Source: Echinometra lucunter (Eukaryota; Echinodermata; Echinoidea; Camarodonta; Echinometridae). Taken from it: a DNA stretch of 64,000 nucleotides. The position numbers and the translations under genes are program-made. Of the stretch, positions 31,960 to 43,720 are shown one piece after another. Below the pieces are notes generated by a model. The model worked only from the letters and a program-made list of their open reading frames with translations, did no database searches and was not told where the DNA came from. The DNA lies in contig CM057154.1 in assembly GCA_029962745.1 (NCBI GenBank), positions 15,873,757 through 15,937,756 of the forward strand, read 5' to 3'. The first letter of the stretch is position 1, and each line of letters opens with the position of its first letter.

Positions 31960-33120
31960 CTGTCTATATTTGATCTGATAGTCTCCTAGCCTTGGACTTC
32001 TACTTGGAGATGCTTTAGGTGTTTCCAAACTAGTGACCTCAGCATCATCATCTTCCACTGGTCCTCCTTCTCCTCCTCCTCCTCCTCCTCCCTCTGCCCC
32101 TGCTTCTCCTCCTGTTCCTCCTCCATCTCTCACTCTGCTGGCAACCATTTCTGCTCCTCTTTCACTTCTTCCAAACTGATGGCATCCTTTGTTATCACTA
32201 GTGATGCATTCCTCATCCTCCTCCCCCTCAGCTCCATCTTCATCATAGCTCTGTAGGTATCCCGTGCCAGCAAGCTCATCAGCTAAGCTCAGTCCTTGAT
32301 TCAAACCTTGGGTTGCCATGGGAACCTCAAGCATCATCCTCTCCTCTTCCTCGTTCTCCTCATCATCACCAATGATGAAACCACCCTGCATTCTGTCATC
32401 GTCACCACCATCTGTTTCACCAGCTCTTCCTAAGGCTACCAGAGTACTGGATGACTCAAAGTTCTTGTTAAACATCGATGGAGAGGCTTGTGATAGCTCA
32501 TCTGCAAGGCTCATAGACTTTCCATTCTGCGCTACATTGTCTGTAGTGCTTGTCCCTTCTCGTTGAGGTGTTCCAGGATCCCTAAAACCCTCCTGATGCT
32601 GTCTACTATTACAGACAGCCTCAGCTAACTCATCAGCTAAACTTGTCCTCTGATGCTGCATACTGTTGTCATAATGGCTGTTTTGCTTGAACGCTTCTTC
32701 ACTCAAACTCTCTCTATCTACTCTTTCCATGAAGTCTTCTAAAGTCTTTTCATGCCGTGGAGTCTGATCTACATCCGTTGCATTTATCTCTTCTGCTAAG
32801 CTCATCTCCTGCATCCCTGCAGAATGACCCACCCCAGAGGATTCCATCGCCCCTAGTGACTCAGCCAACTCCTCTGCCAAACTCATCTGCCTAGTAACAG
32901 CACGACTACCAAGAAACTTTGTTATCATAACATCAGCTTTGTCATCGACTTCAAGGTCTTCTTCGGAGCTCTCGTAGCCGGTGAGCTCTGCTGTCTCCAG
33001 CTCATCGTAGAGGGAGCTGCTGCAATGTGTGTTGGCTCTGGAACGAGCTGCTCCAAGCTCTTGCATGGTTTCCTCATGCAGACGACTTAGGTCTCTCAGC
33101 TCTGCCTCTCTAAACTGCAG
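31960..33120 (-). CDS. BICDL-like adaptor, large exon with repeated SLA(E/D)EL motifs
   Basis: 1161 bases between an acceptor (TCTCTTTACAG) and a donor (CAG|GTTTGT), 387 codons in phase 0. Codons 1-30 finish the first coiled coil. Codons 36-41 are SLYDEL, placed like the Spindly motif of BICDL adaptors, followed by TGYESSEEDLEVDD. The rest is low in hydrophobics and probably disordered, but carries SLAEEL (80-85), SLAEEI (107-112), a degenerate SLSEEA (138-143) and SLADEL (160-165, 204-209, 278-283). Acidic runs (DDEENEEEE, EDGAEGEEDEE) and a glycine-rich stretch (near 333-353) lie towards the end, before a Ser/Pro patch (TPKASPSRSPRLGD). Vertebrate BICDL has one such motif and no comparable insert, as far as I recall. 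Confidence 0.8.
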
Positions 33121-34138
33121 CTGTAAAGAGAAAAAAAAATACAATTTCCATGCTAACCTTAAAAAGATACAGTGCATGAAATTTAAATTCTAAACAATGA
33201 ACCACGATTTCATTGATTTCACATGTTAATATCATTGCTACTGTTGATTAATATTCACACTGAGTTGTGTCATCTATCGGCGCCTATAATACAGAGCACT
33301 TGGATATGTCTTGACTGAAATGCAGAAGTAAATTTCACTCTTTTCAAAGCTTGTGTACAGTTTTGGTACAAAAAAGAAAATTGGCATGAAACAGATGAAG
33401 TATAGTCTCACATTGTCTGCCTTGAACAAAGAAATATATGTGTGTGATGGTGTGATATTCCATTTATGATTTCCTGTTAATTTTAGTGTAAATGTCTGAA
33501 AGGAACCCAATAAAACAGTTATACTCTGCCATTCTATACTCAACGTTTTGTTTGAGGACCAAAAAACTAAGTTTTGACATCTTGATTGTAAAATAGGCAC
33601 TTAAATGATTTTTTTTTTCAAAATAATATCCTTAATATCACTATAGTTTAGGAAACAGTCTTCCATATTATATGGCAATGAATTAAAACAGTATAAGTTA
33701 CTTTCTTTTAGATTTCCAAAAACTATACATTATCTTTAAAGTTGTCAGGATTCTTTCTTAACCCATTGCCTACAGGAACCAGGTGGTCCCTTATTAAGTC
33801 TAAGGGAGTTTGAGAGTTCAGTAGCCAATGGTTTAATATGGTGGCAGCGGTGGGATACAAACCCATCCCATTGAAATGATTGATGACTCAAACCAATCTG
33901 CCAACTCCTTGAGCTTCCTTTAGTCTCCTGCAGGATGAAGGCTTTGATTCTGTTATTTCATCAAGACTGATTTCATTGCATGAATGGACTCATATCTAGT
34001 ACCCACATGGTTTCATCATCCCATTACACAAGGTTTAAGGTTTATTTCAAATTTCATAAAATTCAAAATCCTTGTTGTTCTCAGAACTAAGTTTCATGAA
34101 TACAGCATGTTTTGAAAATGAACTCTTTGTATACTCAC
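33121..34138. other. Intronic interval with a MITE-end relic
   Basis: Intron DNA. 33765-33835 (TAACCCATTGCCTACAGGAA and GTCTAAGGGAGTTTGAGA) resembles the end of the element at 27089-27363. Nothing else recognised. Confidence 0.45.
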
Positions 34139-34285
34139 TCTCTGCTCCAGTTCTAAGACCTGTTTCTCTAGCATCATGTTCCTTTCCTTGGCCTCCTCGA
34201 CCTTTGACATCATTGTCATATGCTCACTGGAGACTAAGACCAACCTCTCCCCAAGCCTATTATTCTCATCCTTCAAAGCTCCAAC
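34139..34285 (-). CDS. BICDL-like adaptor, first coiled-coil exon c
   Basis: 147 bases between an acceptor (CTAATGTTTCAG) and a donor (AGA|GTGAGT), 49 codons in phase 0. Continuous coiled coil: VGALKDENNRLGERLVLVSS, then KERNMMLEKQVLELEQR. It joins directly to the start of the large exon, keeping the heptads. Confidence 0.85.
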
Positions 34286-34904
34286 CTGAAACATTAGAAA
34301 TAGTTTTTTTTTACACTGTGAATCACTCAAACATTAGTCGTTATTCTAGCAGCAAATACAATATGTTCCTTGCAACTATCCTTAAACTTTTACCCAAATG
34401 ATGGCCACAGCTGATTTGTATCACATGTACAATGAATCTGTATTATATACTCCAAACAATGTGGAGGATAGTGTTTCTGTCCATATGACAAAAAGACTAA
34501 TGATGAAACAGGCTTCATATAATTTAGTTTATAAGAAAGGAGCATACAAATTTTTAAATCAGAGAGGATCAAGTAGTGTCATCTTGATTCATTCTCTCCT
34601 ATCATCTCTCTTAGTAATTGATTTGATTTAATTTATTTTCCATACCAATATAAAAGTAATTATTCAGGCATTTGCAAAGTATAAGGGAATTACATTATGC
34701 AGTGTTTGTAGAAAAAAGAACTAAAATATACAGAAGAATGTTGAAATCAATATGCAGAACAATGTTGACCCAAATATACAAAACAAAGTGGGCCTAAAGT
34801 AAAAACGAGGGACATGCTGTAGAAGCAATGCTTATAAGGCACATGCCCCTGAAATAAGTGACATAAAAAAAAATCAAATGGTCAAGAATAAGTTATGACA
34901 ATAA

Positions 34905-35035
34905 CCGGAAAATAGCAGTGAACAGGGACAAACTGAAGCTTTTCGACATGCACTCATCAGAGTAAAATCGCAAGACGAAAAGCTTCAGTATTTCCGTGTT
35001 CAATGCTATTTTCCAATTTTACAGTACCAAACTCC
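34905..35035. mobile_element. Foldback with hammerhead-like core
   Basis: Inverted arms: GGAAAATAGCAGTGAACAGG with CTGAAGCTTTTCG on the left, and CGAAAAGCTTCAG with GTTCAATGCTATTTTCC on the right. On the minus strand CTGATGA (34960-34954) is followed nine bases later by GAAA (34944-34941). Stem II pairing is weak. Probably a relic of an element type that carried a hammerhead. Confidence 0.5.
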
Positions 35036-35146
35036 TATTCAGTTATAACAATAAGGTATAAAGTAATAAAGTAGAGGCAAAAGAATTATTAAAAGTTCCC
35101 CAACCCTCTTCCAAGAGACCACAGAGCACTAATTGTGATATCTTAC

Positions 35147-35266
35147 CTCAACTCTAAGTTGCTCTGACTTTCCAAGACTTGACTCATGGTGGAAAAGAGA
35201 CATACTCTCATTCTGTTTCTCAACAATCTGCAAACGATCATGAATATTATCTCGTTCACGTTTTAT
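35147..35266 (-). CDS. BICDL-like adaptor, first coiled-coil exon b
   Basis: 120 bases between an acceptor (TTGTTTATACAG) and a donor (GAG|GTAAGA), 40 codons in phase 0. Encodes IKRERDNIHDRLQIVEKQNE and GKSEQLRVE, amphipathic and coiled-coil compatible. Too short for an ORF scan; placed by splice sites and phase agreement with its neighbours. Confidence 0.8.
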
Positions 35267-35316
35267 CTGTATAAACAAAACAAAGAGACAAACAATTTAT
35301 CAATTATGTGTATTAT

Positions 35317-35988
35317 ACACAGTAAAGACAAATCTAGTCAAATGTGACTGACTAGTACAACTCTAGTCAAAATTGACACAATCCTACTCATAAAAAAATT
35401 TGACTAAAGCACCAGAGGAGGTGCTGTGGCTCAGTGGTAGAGCAGTGGTCTCGTAACCGGGAGTACCCGTGTTCAAAACCAAGTTGATGCGCTAATGCCC
35501 TTGGGTAAGGTATTAATCCTCATTACCAAGTCCTTCGCAGGGGACTTAAAGCTGTCGGTCCCCTGGTTGCTTACTAACAAGCATACACATGCTTTCTTAG
35601 CAGTCAGGTGAAATAACTAACCATTTAACCATCATATGGGCACCAACACCAGCTTGACTCGATTCTAGTGAAATTGACTAGAATTCTAGTAAAATGTTTG
35701 TTCACTAACATTCTGGTAATTTTTACTACAACCTAGTCAAATTCGACTAGAATACTGCAAGTGCCCATGGGATCTGCTGATCTAGTCAAATTATTTTACT
35801 AGAATCTGGTCATTTTCACTAGAGTTGTGTCAAGTTTGACTAATATGTAGAAAGAGTTTTGTTCATTTATACTAGAAGTCTGGTCACTTCCACAAGAATC
35901 TAGTCAAATTTGACTAGAATAGTGTAAGTGCCCATCATCTGATCCAGTAATCTAGTCAAATCTGACTAGATTGTTTTTTCGAGTGTGG
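35317..35988. mobile_element. Palindromic minisatellite element (CTAGTCAAATTTGACTAG type), split by a SINE
   Basis: Ends CACAGTAAAGACAAATCTAG and, read inwards, CACACTCGAAAAAACAATCTAG. The interior consists of degenerate units TCTAGTCAAATTTGACTAGAAT in both orientations (for example 35684-35705, 35740-35756, 35899-35921), each unit itself palindromic. A SINE at about 35411-35655 interrupts it. The element starts 51 bases from the exon at 35266. Confidence 0.75.
35411..35655 (+). repeat. tRNA-derived SINE, ~240 bases
   Basis: The head has the A-box TGGCTCAGTGGTAGAGC and a B-box-like GTGTTCAAAACC. The body reads TAATGCCCTTGGGTAAGGTA, then CAGGGGACTTAAAGCTGTCG and GGTCCCCTGG. The head matches a tRNA with an anticodon-arm remnant (TCTCGTAACCGGGA). 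No functional tRNA fold is retained. A different family from the SINEs at 22.7 and 45.6 kb. Confidence 0.8.
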
Positions 35989-37978
35989 AATAAATAATCT
36001 TAATCTACTATGAGCAGCGAACAGGCGCCCAGGGCACGTGCCTAAAAATCTTGGTCCAGAAGCCCCCAAATCTTTTTTTTTTAAATGGGGCTCAATGCAA
36101 ACAGGCCCTAAAATTTATTCCAGACCCCCCCCCCCCCCTTTTAAAAAATAGTATCATGGAGCCCTGCATATAAATGTAAAATGGCCTTCTTGTCCGATTT
36201 AGTTTAAATTTTCATTGATCTGTTCTGTTCTGTCTTAGCTTTGATTTAAAAACTACACTTGACCTGAGGGCAATGGTTCCCTTAAATGCTGTAGGTTATC
36301 TGGCTGCATATACAGCTGTCATTTTTTTTGTCTATATGTTTCCCCTGAACATTTGAAGAAAAAAATTGGGATTGGAACTACAGATTACCAATTACTGATG
36401 ACTACCAAAGCATTGTGAGTTGTATACTGCACGTGCATGCACTGTCTCCACATTCTACTTTCTCTGAATTTGTGGAAAGAAAACAATGCTTGCTGTTTTG
36501 GTAGCTTCATCACAAGGGCATTGAATGGAACATACGACCTCTAACGTTATAGAGAAAATGTCTGGTAATATTGCTATATGATGTAGAAAATGGGTCAGCT
36601 TGAATGAATACAAAAGATTAGACTGGGAATGGTGTTTTGACAGCAGGAAAATTCATTCCCGTAATCAGTTCATATTTCTTTGTTCAATGTCCCATCTCCC
36701 TCCCCCACCCTCCCTCCAAATTGCTTTCAACCCAAGAAATTATGTTTTATAAGATAACCTTTAAAGTCTTTGATCCAAGAATTATGTTTCATAAGATAAC
36801 CTTTAAAATTCCTATTCAATCTTTGAGGAGGATATTTTTCAACTTGCACAATGCATGAAGAAAAAAATGTCTTTAAAGAGAAGCTTGAGTTCTGGGAGAT
36901 CATTAAAGATAATTTGTTAGCCTTTTTGGTCTTTTGATGTCATTTAAGAAGACTGTCAGAGTAGAAATAACCCCTGAAAAGGATTATTCTCCAAATGTCA
37001 CAATCAATTTGAATCAATTTCAACTGTCTACAAGATGGGGGTCTGATCAAAATAAGCATGATGGCACCACTTACATCTGATTTAAGGAGTACCCGGTACA
37101 TGTACAAACTATACATACATTACATGTATTTTTCATATTCATGCATTAAAAATATTCAGAATACCATCTCCTTCTGTGCTAACATCATTATCTTGAAATA
37201 TGGACTGAGCAAACTGCATGCTTATCATTTTGGTAGAAATTTTTTTTAAAAGCTCTTTTCGAACCAATTAGTTTCATTAATGTGCAAGCTTTTGGGGCTT
37301 CAACTCAAACTCTCACTGCTACCCCATACATGTATCTTTCCATTTTTTCTTTTCTTTTTTTTTCTGTTCTGAGTAATAAACCTCAGCATTTTCATATTAA
37401 ACAACATCTAGTACACAATTTTTTGTTTTCTAAATTTGAAGTAATTTCAGTAACTCCCAATGATGAATTTATATTTTTTCATCGGGGTCCTAACTCAGCT
37501 GATAACATGCTCAATATTCAGCATTTATATTTTTTTGCTATGGTTACAACAAAAACAAGGAATGCACTTTGTATTATTCAACTGCATTGTTCACAGGCTG
37601 GGTCTTGCAGTTACAACCCCATTATTTGTGGGAAAAACCCAAGCGTATTTATGGCTTCGATAACCAGCATCATCACAATATATGTGAATGATTTCCATCT
37701 AAGCGGCTTGTGTCGCCCATTTGCACTTCATTCCTCCATCTAACTTTCACCTTGAACAGCAAGCAAACCTTTTAATTCATACCGTTGCCACCATCAACAT
37801 AATTACGTCGTCAATGCCAGGACGTTTGCAAGCATCCATCTGATAATTGCAATTGACTATTGCTTGGAAAGGGAAGATGCTGCCACAGCACTTAATATGG
37901 TATATTTTAATCAATGACATCATTTCCATTAAATACATAAAAATCCTTTGTGTTTTGTAAAAGAGTAAAAAGCATCTG
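35989..37978. other. Intronic interval; small tandem duplication and C run
   Basis: A C run lies at 36125-36138. A ~52-base direct duplication (AGAAATTATGTTTTATAAGA / AGAATTATGTTTCATAAGAT) lies at 36733-36835. The tract GAAGCTTGAGTTCTGGG at about 36880 recurs near 53600 with similar flanks, so both are copies of a dispersed repeat. No exon recognised. Confidence 0.5.
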
Positions 37979-38478
37979 NNNNNNNNNNNNNNNNNNNNNN
38001 NNNNNNNNNNNNNNNNNNNNNNNNNNNNNNNNNNNNNNNNNNNNNNNNNNNNNNNNNNNNNNNNNNNNNNNNNNNNNNNNNNNNNNNNNNNNNNNNNNNN
38101 NNNNNNNNNNNNNNNNNNNNNNNNNNNNNNNNNNNNNNNNNNNNNNNNNNNNNNNNNNNNNNNNNNNNNNNNNNNNNNNNNNNNNNNNNNNNNNNNNNNN
38201 NNNNNNNNNNNNNNNNNNNNNNNNNNNNNNNNNNNNNNNNNNNNNNNNNNNNNNNNNNNNNNNNNNNNNNNNNNNNNNNNNNNNNNNNNNNNNNNNNNNN
38301 NNNNNNNNNNNNNNNNNNNNNNNNNNNNNNNNNNNNNNNNNNNNNNNNNNNNNNNNNNNNNNNNNNNNNNNNNNNNNNNNNNNNNNNNNNNNNNNNNNNN
38401 NNNNNNNNNNNNNNNNNNNNNNNNNNNNNNNNNNNNNNNNNNNNNNNNNNNNNNNNNNNNNNNNNNNNNNNNNNNNNN
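37979..38478. other. Assembly gap (500 N)
   Basis: Exactly 500 Ns, the usual placeholder for a gap of unknown size. It lies in the large intron between the exons at 35266 and 50649. The exons on either side join in phase without it, so no exon need be missing here, but one cannot be excluded. Confidence 1.
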
Positions 38479-38803
38479 CCCCCACTCTCCTTCAACCCAA
38501 GGTCCCCGGTAATTACATGTAATGCTTTACATCAGCACAGACACAGGTCTACACAAAGGCAAGGTCTGTAATCTCCTACGCAAACAAAAGATTATAATAT
38601 CATTATCATACAGACTGATATCATAATGGTACAGACAGATGAACAGATGGATAGACACTAGACAGACAAACAAGCAAAGTATTAAGACAATGTCAACAAA
38701 TTTCCATTCATTTTATGACTTCATGGTCATTTCTCCAGACAGTAATATTTAGAGAAGTGCCATACAAAATGACATACATGTACATGAAACATACCGTGTT
38801 TAC

Positions 38804-38927
38804 ACAGTGACTCGGCTCGGAGGTTCAACACGTGACCCGTGTTGAACATCCCTTTTTTGATTCACCAGAATCGTAGGTTTCAACCCACAAGCCGAGTCAG
38901 ACTCGTCTTTTTTTTCGTGTGTAAACA
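38804..38927. mobile_element. MITE-like hairpin, ~124 bases
   Basis: Left CCGTGTTTACACAGTGACTC and right, read inwards, CTGTTTACACACGAAAAAAA, with GACTCGGCT in both arms. The centre carries a second small palindrome (TTCAACACGTGACCCGTGTTGAA). Confidence 0.6.
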
Positions 38928-39915
38928 GAAAGCCATGTCAAACCCTTGTGACCTAGGTCAAACACGGAATAGCCGCATCCAGTATTGCGCGAGATAGCTC
39001 TCTTGTCCTTGCTTTGCCCCTGCCTTCGCTCAATTTCCCAAGGTAAAAAATACTCTTTTTAGGGATCGTGAAATTCTACTCTTGCTCATTAAATTGTTTG
39101 TATGGTATATCACTAAATTTGGGTGGATCCTTGCGTTACTTATTCTTCCATATATTTAATATAGTGCTGTCACCACGGCAGTTTTATAACTAACGTAACC
39201 CAGCCTCACTCTCGGTGTTCAGTGTTTATCATATTTTGTTGTGAACGTTGTGGAAAAATGTAGTCGGAGGCAAATGTCCCGCATTTGTGACTTCAATTCT
39301 ACTTCCATTCGTGATCCGCGGGCCGGGTTGAACTCGCCTTTTTCGTATAGACTGCATTGTACAAACTCTTTTCTTTGCATACTTGTACATGTATGTACAA
39401 AGGGCTATGCCCAAAATATCAGAATTATTTTTATCTCCACGGTTTTTTTGTTCTACATGTACATTCTTCTTGTCTATTTTATCTATCAAAAACCGGCGCA
39501 GAATAACTTTGTACAACTTATATTGTACATGTATGTATACACATACACATATGTTTCTGTGGATACTTTCTCATTAGCAAATTTTTGGTTTAAAAAATAT
39601 GAATTTCTTTTCTAAATAGACTGATGGAAAAACACTGAATTTACTGAAAATATCATGACTTTTGATACAACCTGTAGTTCATGAGATTATTCTACGTAAT
39701 AATGAGATGGGGAAAAAAATATATGCAGCGCACTTTACTCTGCAGTTTATGTATAATTTGAAATACATATCACTTGCAAGCAGAAGACAGCAAGTATGGT
39801 GTAAACATAACTAGCAAATATGATACAGATGTATTTTGGCAATTTTTTCACTAGTAAATGTCAAGAAAAAAGGTATTACAACAGTTGTATGATTCAACTG
39901 ATGAAAAATTTCACC

Positions 39916-40225
39916 CCAGGGGGGTGTTTCACAAAGACTAAGATTGACTAAAATCGCACTTAACTATGACTGGCCATTCATGCCACTATTTTCTTTGACC
40001 ATGGATCTCTCAAAGGATTTGCAATTCATGGTCACAAATTTGCAGAATCGACAATTTTGCATAGTTCGTTGATGAGGAAGACAAAAAATGTAAATTCTGC
40101 AAATTTGTGACCATGATTTTTGCATCCCTTGAGAAACCGATGGTGAAAGCAATCAGTGGCATGAATGGCCTGCCATAGTTAAGAGCAATTTGAGTCAATC
40201 TTAGTCCTTGTGAAACACCCCCAGG
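39916..40225. mobile_element. MITE, ~310 bases, CCAGGGGGTGTTTCACAA ends
   Basis: Left end CAGGGGGGTGTTTCACAAAG with ACTAAGATTGACT. The right end is the reverse complement (AGTCAATCTTAGT...TTGTGAAACACCCCCAGG). The interior contains a second inverted pair (TGCAGAATCGAC, CTGCAAATTTGTGACCATG). Ends resemble 23183-23512. Confidence 0.8.
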
Positions 40226-40284
40226 TTTCCTAAACCTAGGCTTTTACACAGTACTACTCAATCATCTTTTAATGTCTTTTGGTA

Positions 40285-40345
40285 TGACGCAGCCGGGATT
40301 CGAACCCGCAACCTCCCGATTTTAAATTGTGACTACTCGTTCATG
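40285..40345 (-). repeat. tRNA-like SINE fragment
   Basis: On the minus strand GGTTGCGGGTTCGAATCCCGG is a perfect tRNA T-arm/B-box, followed by CTGCGTCATACC. Only the 3' half of a tRNA-like head is present, so this is a SINE relic rather than a tRNA gene. Confidence 0.5.
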
Positions 40346-40774
40346 TTTGTGCAGATGTCATATGTGTCCACAGAGCTCTACATCATCCATGCAGAACCAC
40401 AAACTGTGCTATGAATTTGAACTTTTCATGTAAATCAAAATAATTTCACCAAGATCAAGATGAAAAAAATTTCAGAATAACCCCGGTCCCTAGTTAAACT
40501 TGATAAATGCTCATCACACATACTGGTATGCATACAAGGCATGCATCTTCAGTCATTGTTTAGAAAAAAAAGAAGAAATACACTGTACTTTGTATCTCTG
40601 ATGACTGATCCCTGCTCTTGTAACCATCGTTATAGAAGGCTACTGAATTCCAGTGCATTCAGTATTGTACTATTGCTATGGTACATAGCAGGATGCTAAA
40701 GGCAGTTGCTATGGTGATGACATACGAGGAGAATATGACTATGGTACAGTACATCACATCTTAGCTTCAATGAC

Positions 40775-41245
40775 TTTAAAGTGATTACACAATGGTAAAA
40801 ATTTTTTTGGATATATGATCGAGAATAGAATTCTAAGAAGAATTACATTCAAAATTTGATGATTTTCAATCGAAATCAATGCATTTTGGCTAATTTTCTC
40901 ATAAAAAGTCAAGAGTTGACCAAAAAAATTGAGTATAGGTATGACGTAAAAGTGGGTACCCAGTTTCGCGCATTGCAGTTGTGCTGCGCGCTAGAATGTA
41001 CAATATGTATTATACCTTGCGTTTTGCTAGAATTGCATGACAAGGTACCCACTTTGACGTCATTTTGATGTCAAAGTGAAACTGGGTCACAGCTGAGGGG
41101 TCAAAATTATCCTGAAATCTTACCATATTTGGGGGTTTCCTTGGCAACACGACTTTAAAAAACTTTAGGGAGATGATTTTCTGCTAATAAAATCATGCTC
41201 TTTTAAATGAACTAACATTGTTTCAGCATTGGGTACCCCCTTTAA
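40775..41245. mobile_element. Dispersed ~480-base element, copy 1
   Basis: From TTTAAAGTGATTACACAATG to GCATTGGGTACCCCCTTTAA the sequence recurs at 57813-58302 with only scattered differences. The centre has an inverted pair built on AAGTGGGTACCCA / GGTACCCACTTTGACGTC. The ends share only a short CTTAAAG/CTTTAAG pairing. No coding capacity. Confidence 0.85.
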
Positions 41246-43236
41246 GAGAGACCAGAATATTTGAAGTATAAGTAGCTGAGGGAAAATTTTGTTTCAAGCA
41301 CAAAGACTATACTTTAATCATAGCATGTTCTGCTCTTATTTGAAAACTGGATATCTCTAAACCCCATCCTCTTTCTTCGTCTCCCTCTCTCTCTCCCCCC
41401 TACTTTTTCCCTTAATCCTTTTCTATATTTCTCATCACTAAAGTTTTTATCTCTATGGCAATTTTTCATTAGTACTGTTAAAATCATATGCAAACCAATC
41501 CAATATGCTCAATGTACATGTACATGTAATTCTTTAATAACCTCAGGGTTTTTTTTTTTTTTTCTTATTCTTCTTCTTTAAATTTGTATCATTTCTTGAC
41601 TCTCGCCTCCATTGGCTTCCTCCCTTACTCTCTCATCTCTCTCTCTATCTCTCTCTCTCCAACAATGAACCTTGCCGCTTTTCTCTTTTCTCTCACTCTC
41701 TCCCTTGCTCTCACTTTCTCTCTCATCATTCTTCTCACTTGCTCTCTTTCTTGCTTGCTTTCTCTCCCTTTTACTCTAGCTTCTCTTGTTTCCCTGTCAT
41801 GTCCTTTCTACAATATTAGTTCATTAGGCAATTTGGACGGACCTGGACATCATTTCTATGATCTCTTTCTCTCCATTGAGCAAAACACCTTGAGCATCTA
41901 CTGCTGTCACCATGGAAACATCATCATCCCTGGAGGTAAATTGTGCTAGAGCAACCATGATTTATCTTGATGGAAATGGTCACTTGACTGGCTTAAATGA
42001 AATGAGATCAGAAAGGTATAAAGCACCAATGACAATCTCCATTACTGTGTCACAGTGCATCACAACACACAGTGTGGGCAAGCCTCCAAATATTGTTTTT
42101 ATCAAATTTCTTGAATTCTGATGGGAGTAATTGATATGAATTAGAGCAAGCTTTGGCAATTCTGATTCACTTCAAAGACTTTTCACTTGTTATAAACAAG
42201 TGAAAGGTGAAAATGATCCGTGACATTTAGCTTGAGGCATTAATTAACTTTTTCAGTGTCTGGAACTTCTGCCAAATCATAAAATTTTGGATGGTGAATA
42301 GATGTTATTCCAGCGATTGTACATATCAAAACATATTACAACTGTGCTCAAAGCCTGAAAATTTTAGCGAATTATTTACATGTTCTCAAATTTAACCAGT
42401 ACTTAAAAAACAAAGATAAAAAACTGTAGAGTAATGGCTGCTTCCTTTCATCACAATTTTCCAGGAGATACTTTGATATGTTTTTCGAATGAGGTCAGAT
42501 ACATGTAATTGTTCTTTAATAATCACCCTGTCAATTTCATGTCAATCAAGTCATATCACTCCATGAAGAAAAAAAATATGTCAGATTTATATCTGAATCT
42601 AATTCTGCAATTTCTTAATTTCATTCTAGAATTATATCAAAACAGCTGAGCCACTGGTCATCATTTTTCCCAGGCTTTTTTCTTTGAAATTCGTGGGAAT
42701 AAAATCAGGCGGTCAGAGGAGCAAATATATAAAAGTGAGCAAACAATATATGTGAAGAAAGCACGACTCCGCAAAAGTGAAAACGGTTTACAAAAAGTGA
42801 CCATGTCCACATAAAGCTTTCACTGAAAATCAAACTTCAGATCTGAATTGGTATATTTGCATTCTCCCAAATATTTGATCTGCTAAATTTTACTCTACTA
42901 AATTCATGTAGTTTAATTATGCTCTAAGAGAAAACAAGGTGGGTACGAGTGTAGTTCAAACCGGCAGCAAAGATGGGCTATGACTTAGATAACTCATCAT
43001 TTTGGCTATTCAAAATTAAGCAACTGAAAGTCATTCAGGGCATTAACCAATAGCATCCTAAATATACAAGTATACAGTTTTAGCCCTTTTGACTACATGT
43101 AGATTACAAGATGATCAATTACAACCAAAAAAAAAAGAGGTGGGGAGGCTTGGGCATCCCCACTTTCCTTTTTTTTACCAAATTGATGAAGGATATAATA
43201 ATACATAAAACTGCTTGTCGCCATTAATAAAACATT
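41246..43236. other. Intronic interval with CT-rich tract
   Basis: 41370-41800 is CT-rich with (CTCT)n segments, and the ORF there is low complexity. The remainder is AT-rich with no exon or clear repeat. Confidence 0.5.
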
Positions 43237-43720
43237 ACTGTACATTGTAAGTTGGTTGGTAGGTTCATAGCCACTTGGTCTAATACCAGTTCGTCTAATT
43301 CCCGGATCGTCTCACACCAGTATGGCTAAATCCGTTTGGTCTACTATCAGTTTTGTCTAATCGCCGTTTGGTCCAATCATCGCTTGGGCTAATTGTCATT
43401 TTGTCTAATGATCAAATGGTCTAATTGCCACTTTGTCTACTTAGTTTTCCTCATTTCATCTAAAGACCATTTGGTCTATCATGTAATCGTGTAATCAGAT
43501 AGACTAAGTGGTGTTAGACCAAGTGGGTATTGGACGAAATGAGCATAGCCTAACTGGAAATTAGACAAAATGGTAAATGGGTTAAGTGGTAATTAGACCA
43601 AATGGTTATTAAACGAACCGGTTGTAGATGAAATGGGATTAGAACATGTGGGACGAGACCAAACGGACATTAGACAAAGTGGGATCAGACCAAGTGGCAA
43701 TTCACCGGTTGGTACAGTAC
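43237..43720. mobile_element. Palindromic minisatellite element (TTTGGTCTAATxxC type), ~480 bases
   Basis: The left half is a run of degenerate ~20-base units (CCACTTGGTCTAATACCAGT, CGTTTGGTCCAATCATCG, ATTTTGTCTAATGATCA). The right half has the same units inverted (GTAATTAGACCAAATGG, GACCAAACGGACATTAGAC, AGACCAAGTGGCAATTCA). Short ends TACTGTAC on the left and GTACAGTA on the right close the palindrome. Confidence 0.8.

Noticed and set aside
35425..35500. Possible tRNA gene
   Set aside because: Has A- and B-box-like tracts, but the acceptor stem and T-arm do not pair and a SINE body follows.
37907..38522. ORFs spanning the first gap
   Set aside because: They consist almost entirely of Ns.
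43237..43720. Regular ~20-base repeats, considered as a CRISPR-like array
   Set aside because: Units are degenerate, have no conserved repeat/spacer division and invert half way. The genome is eukaryotic.
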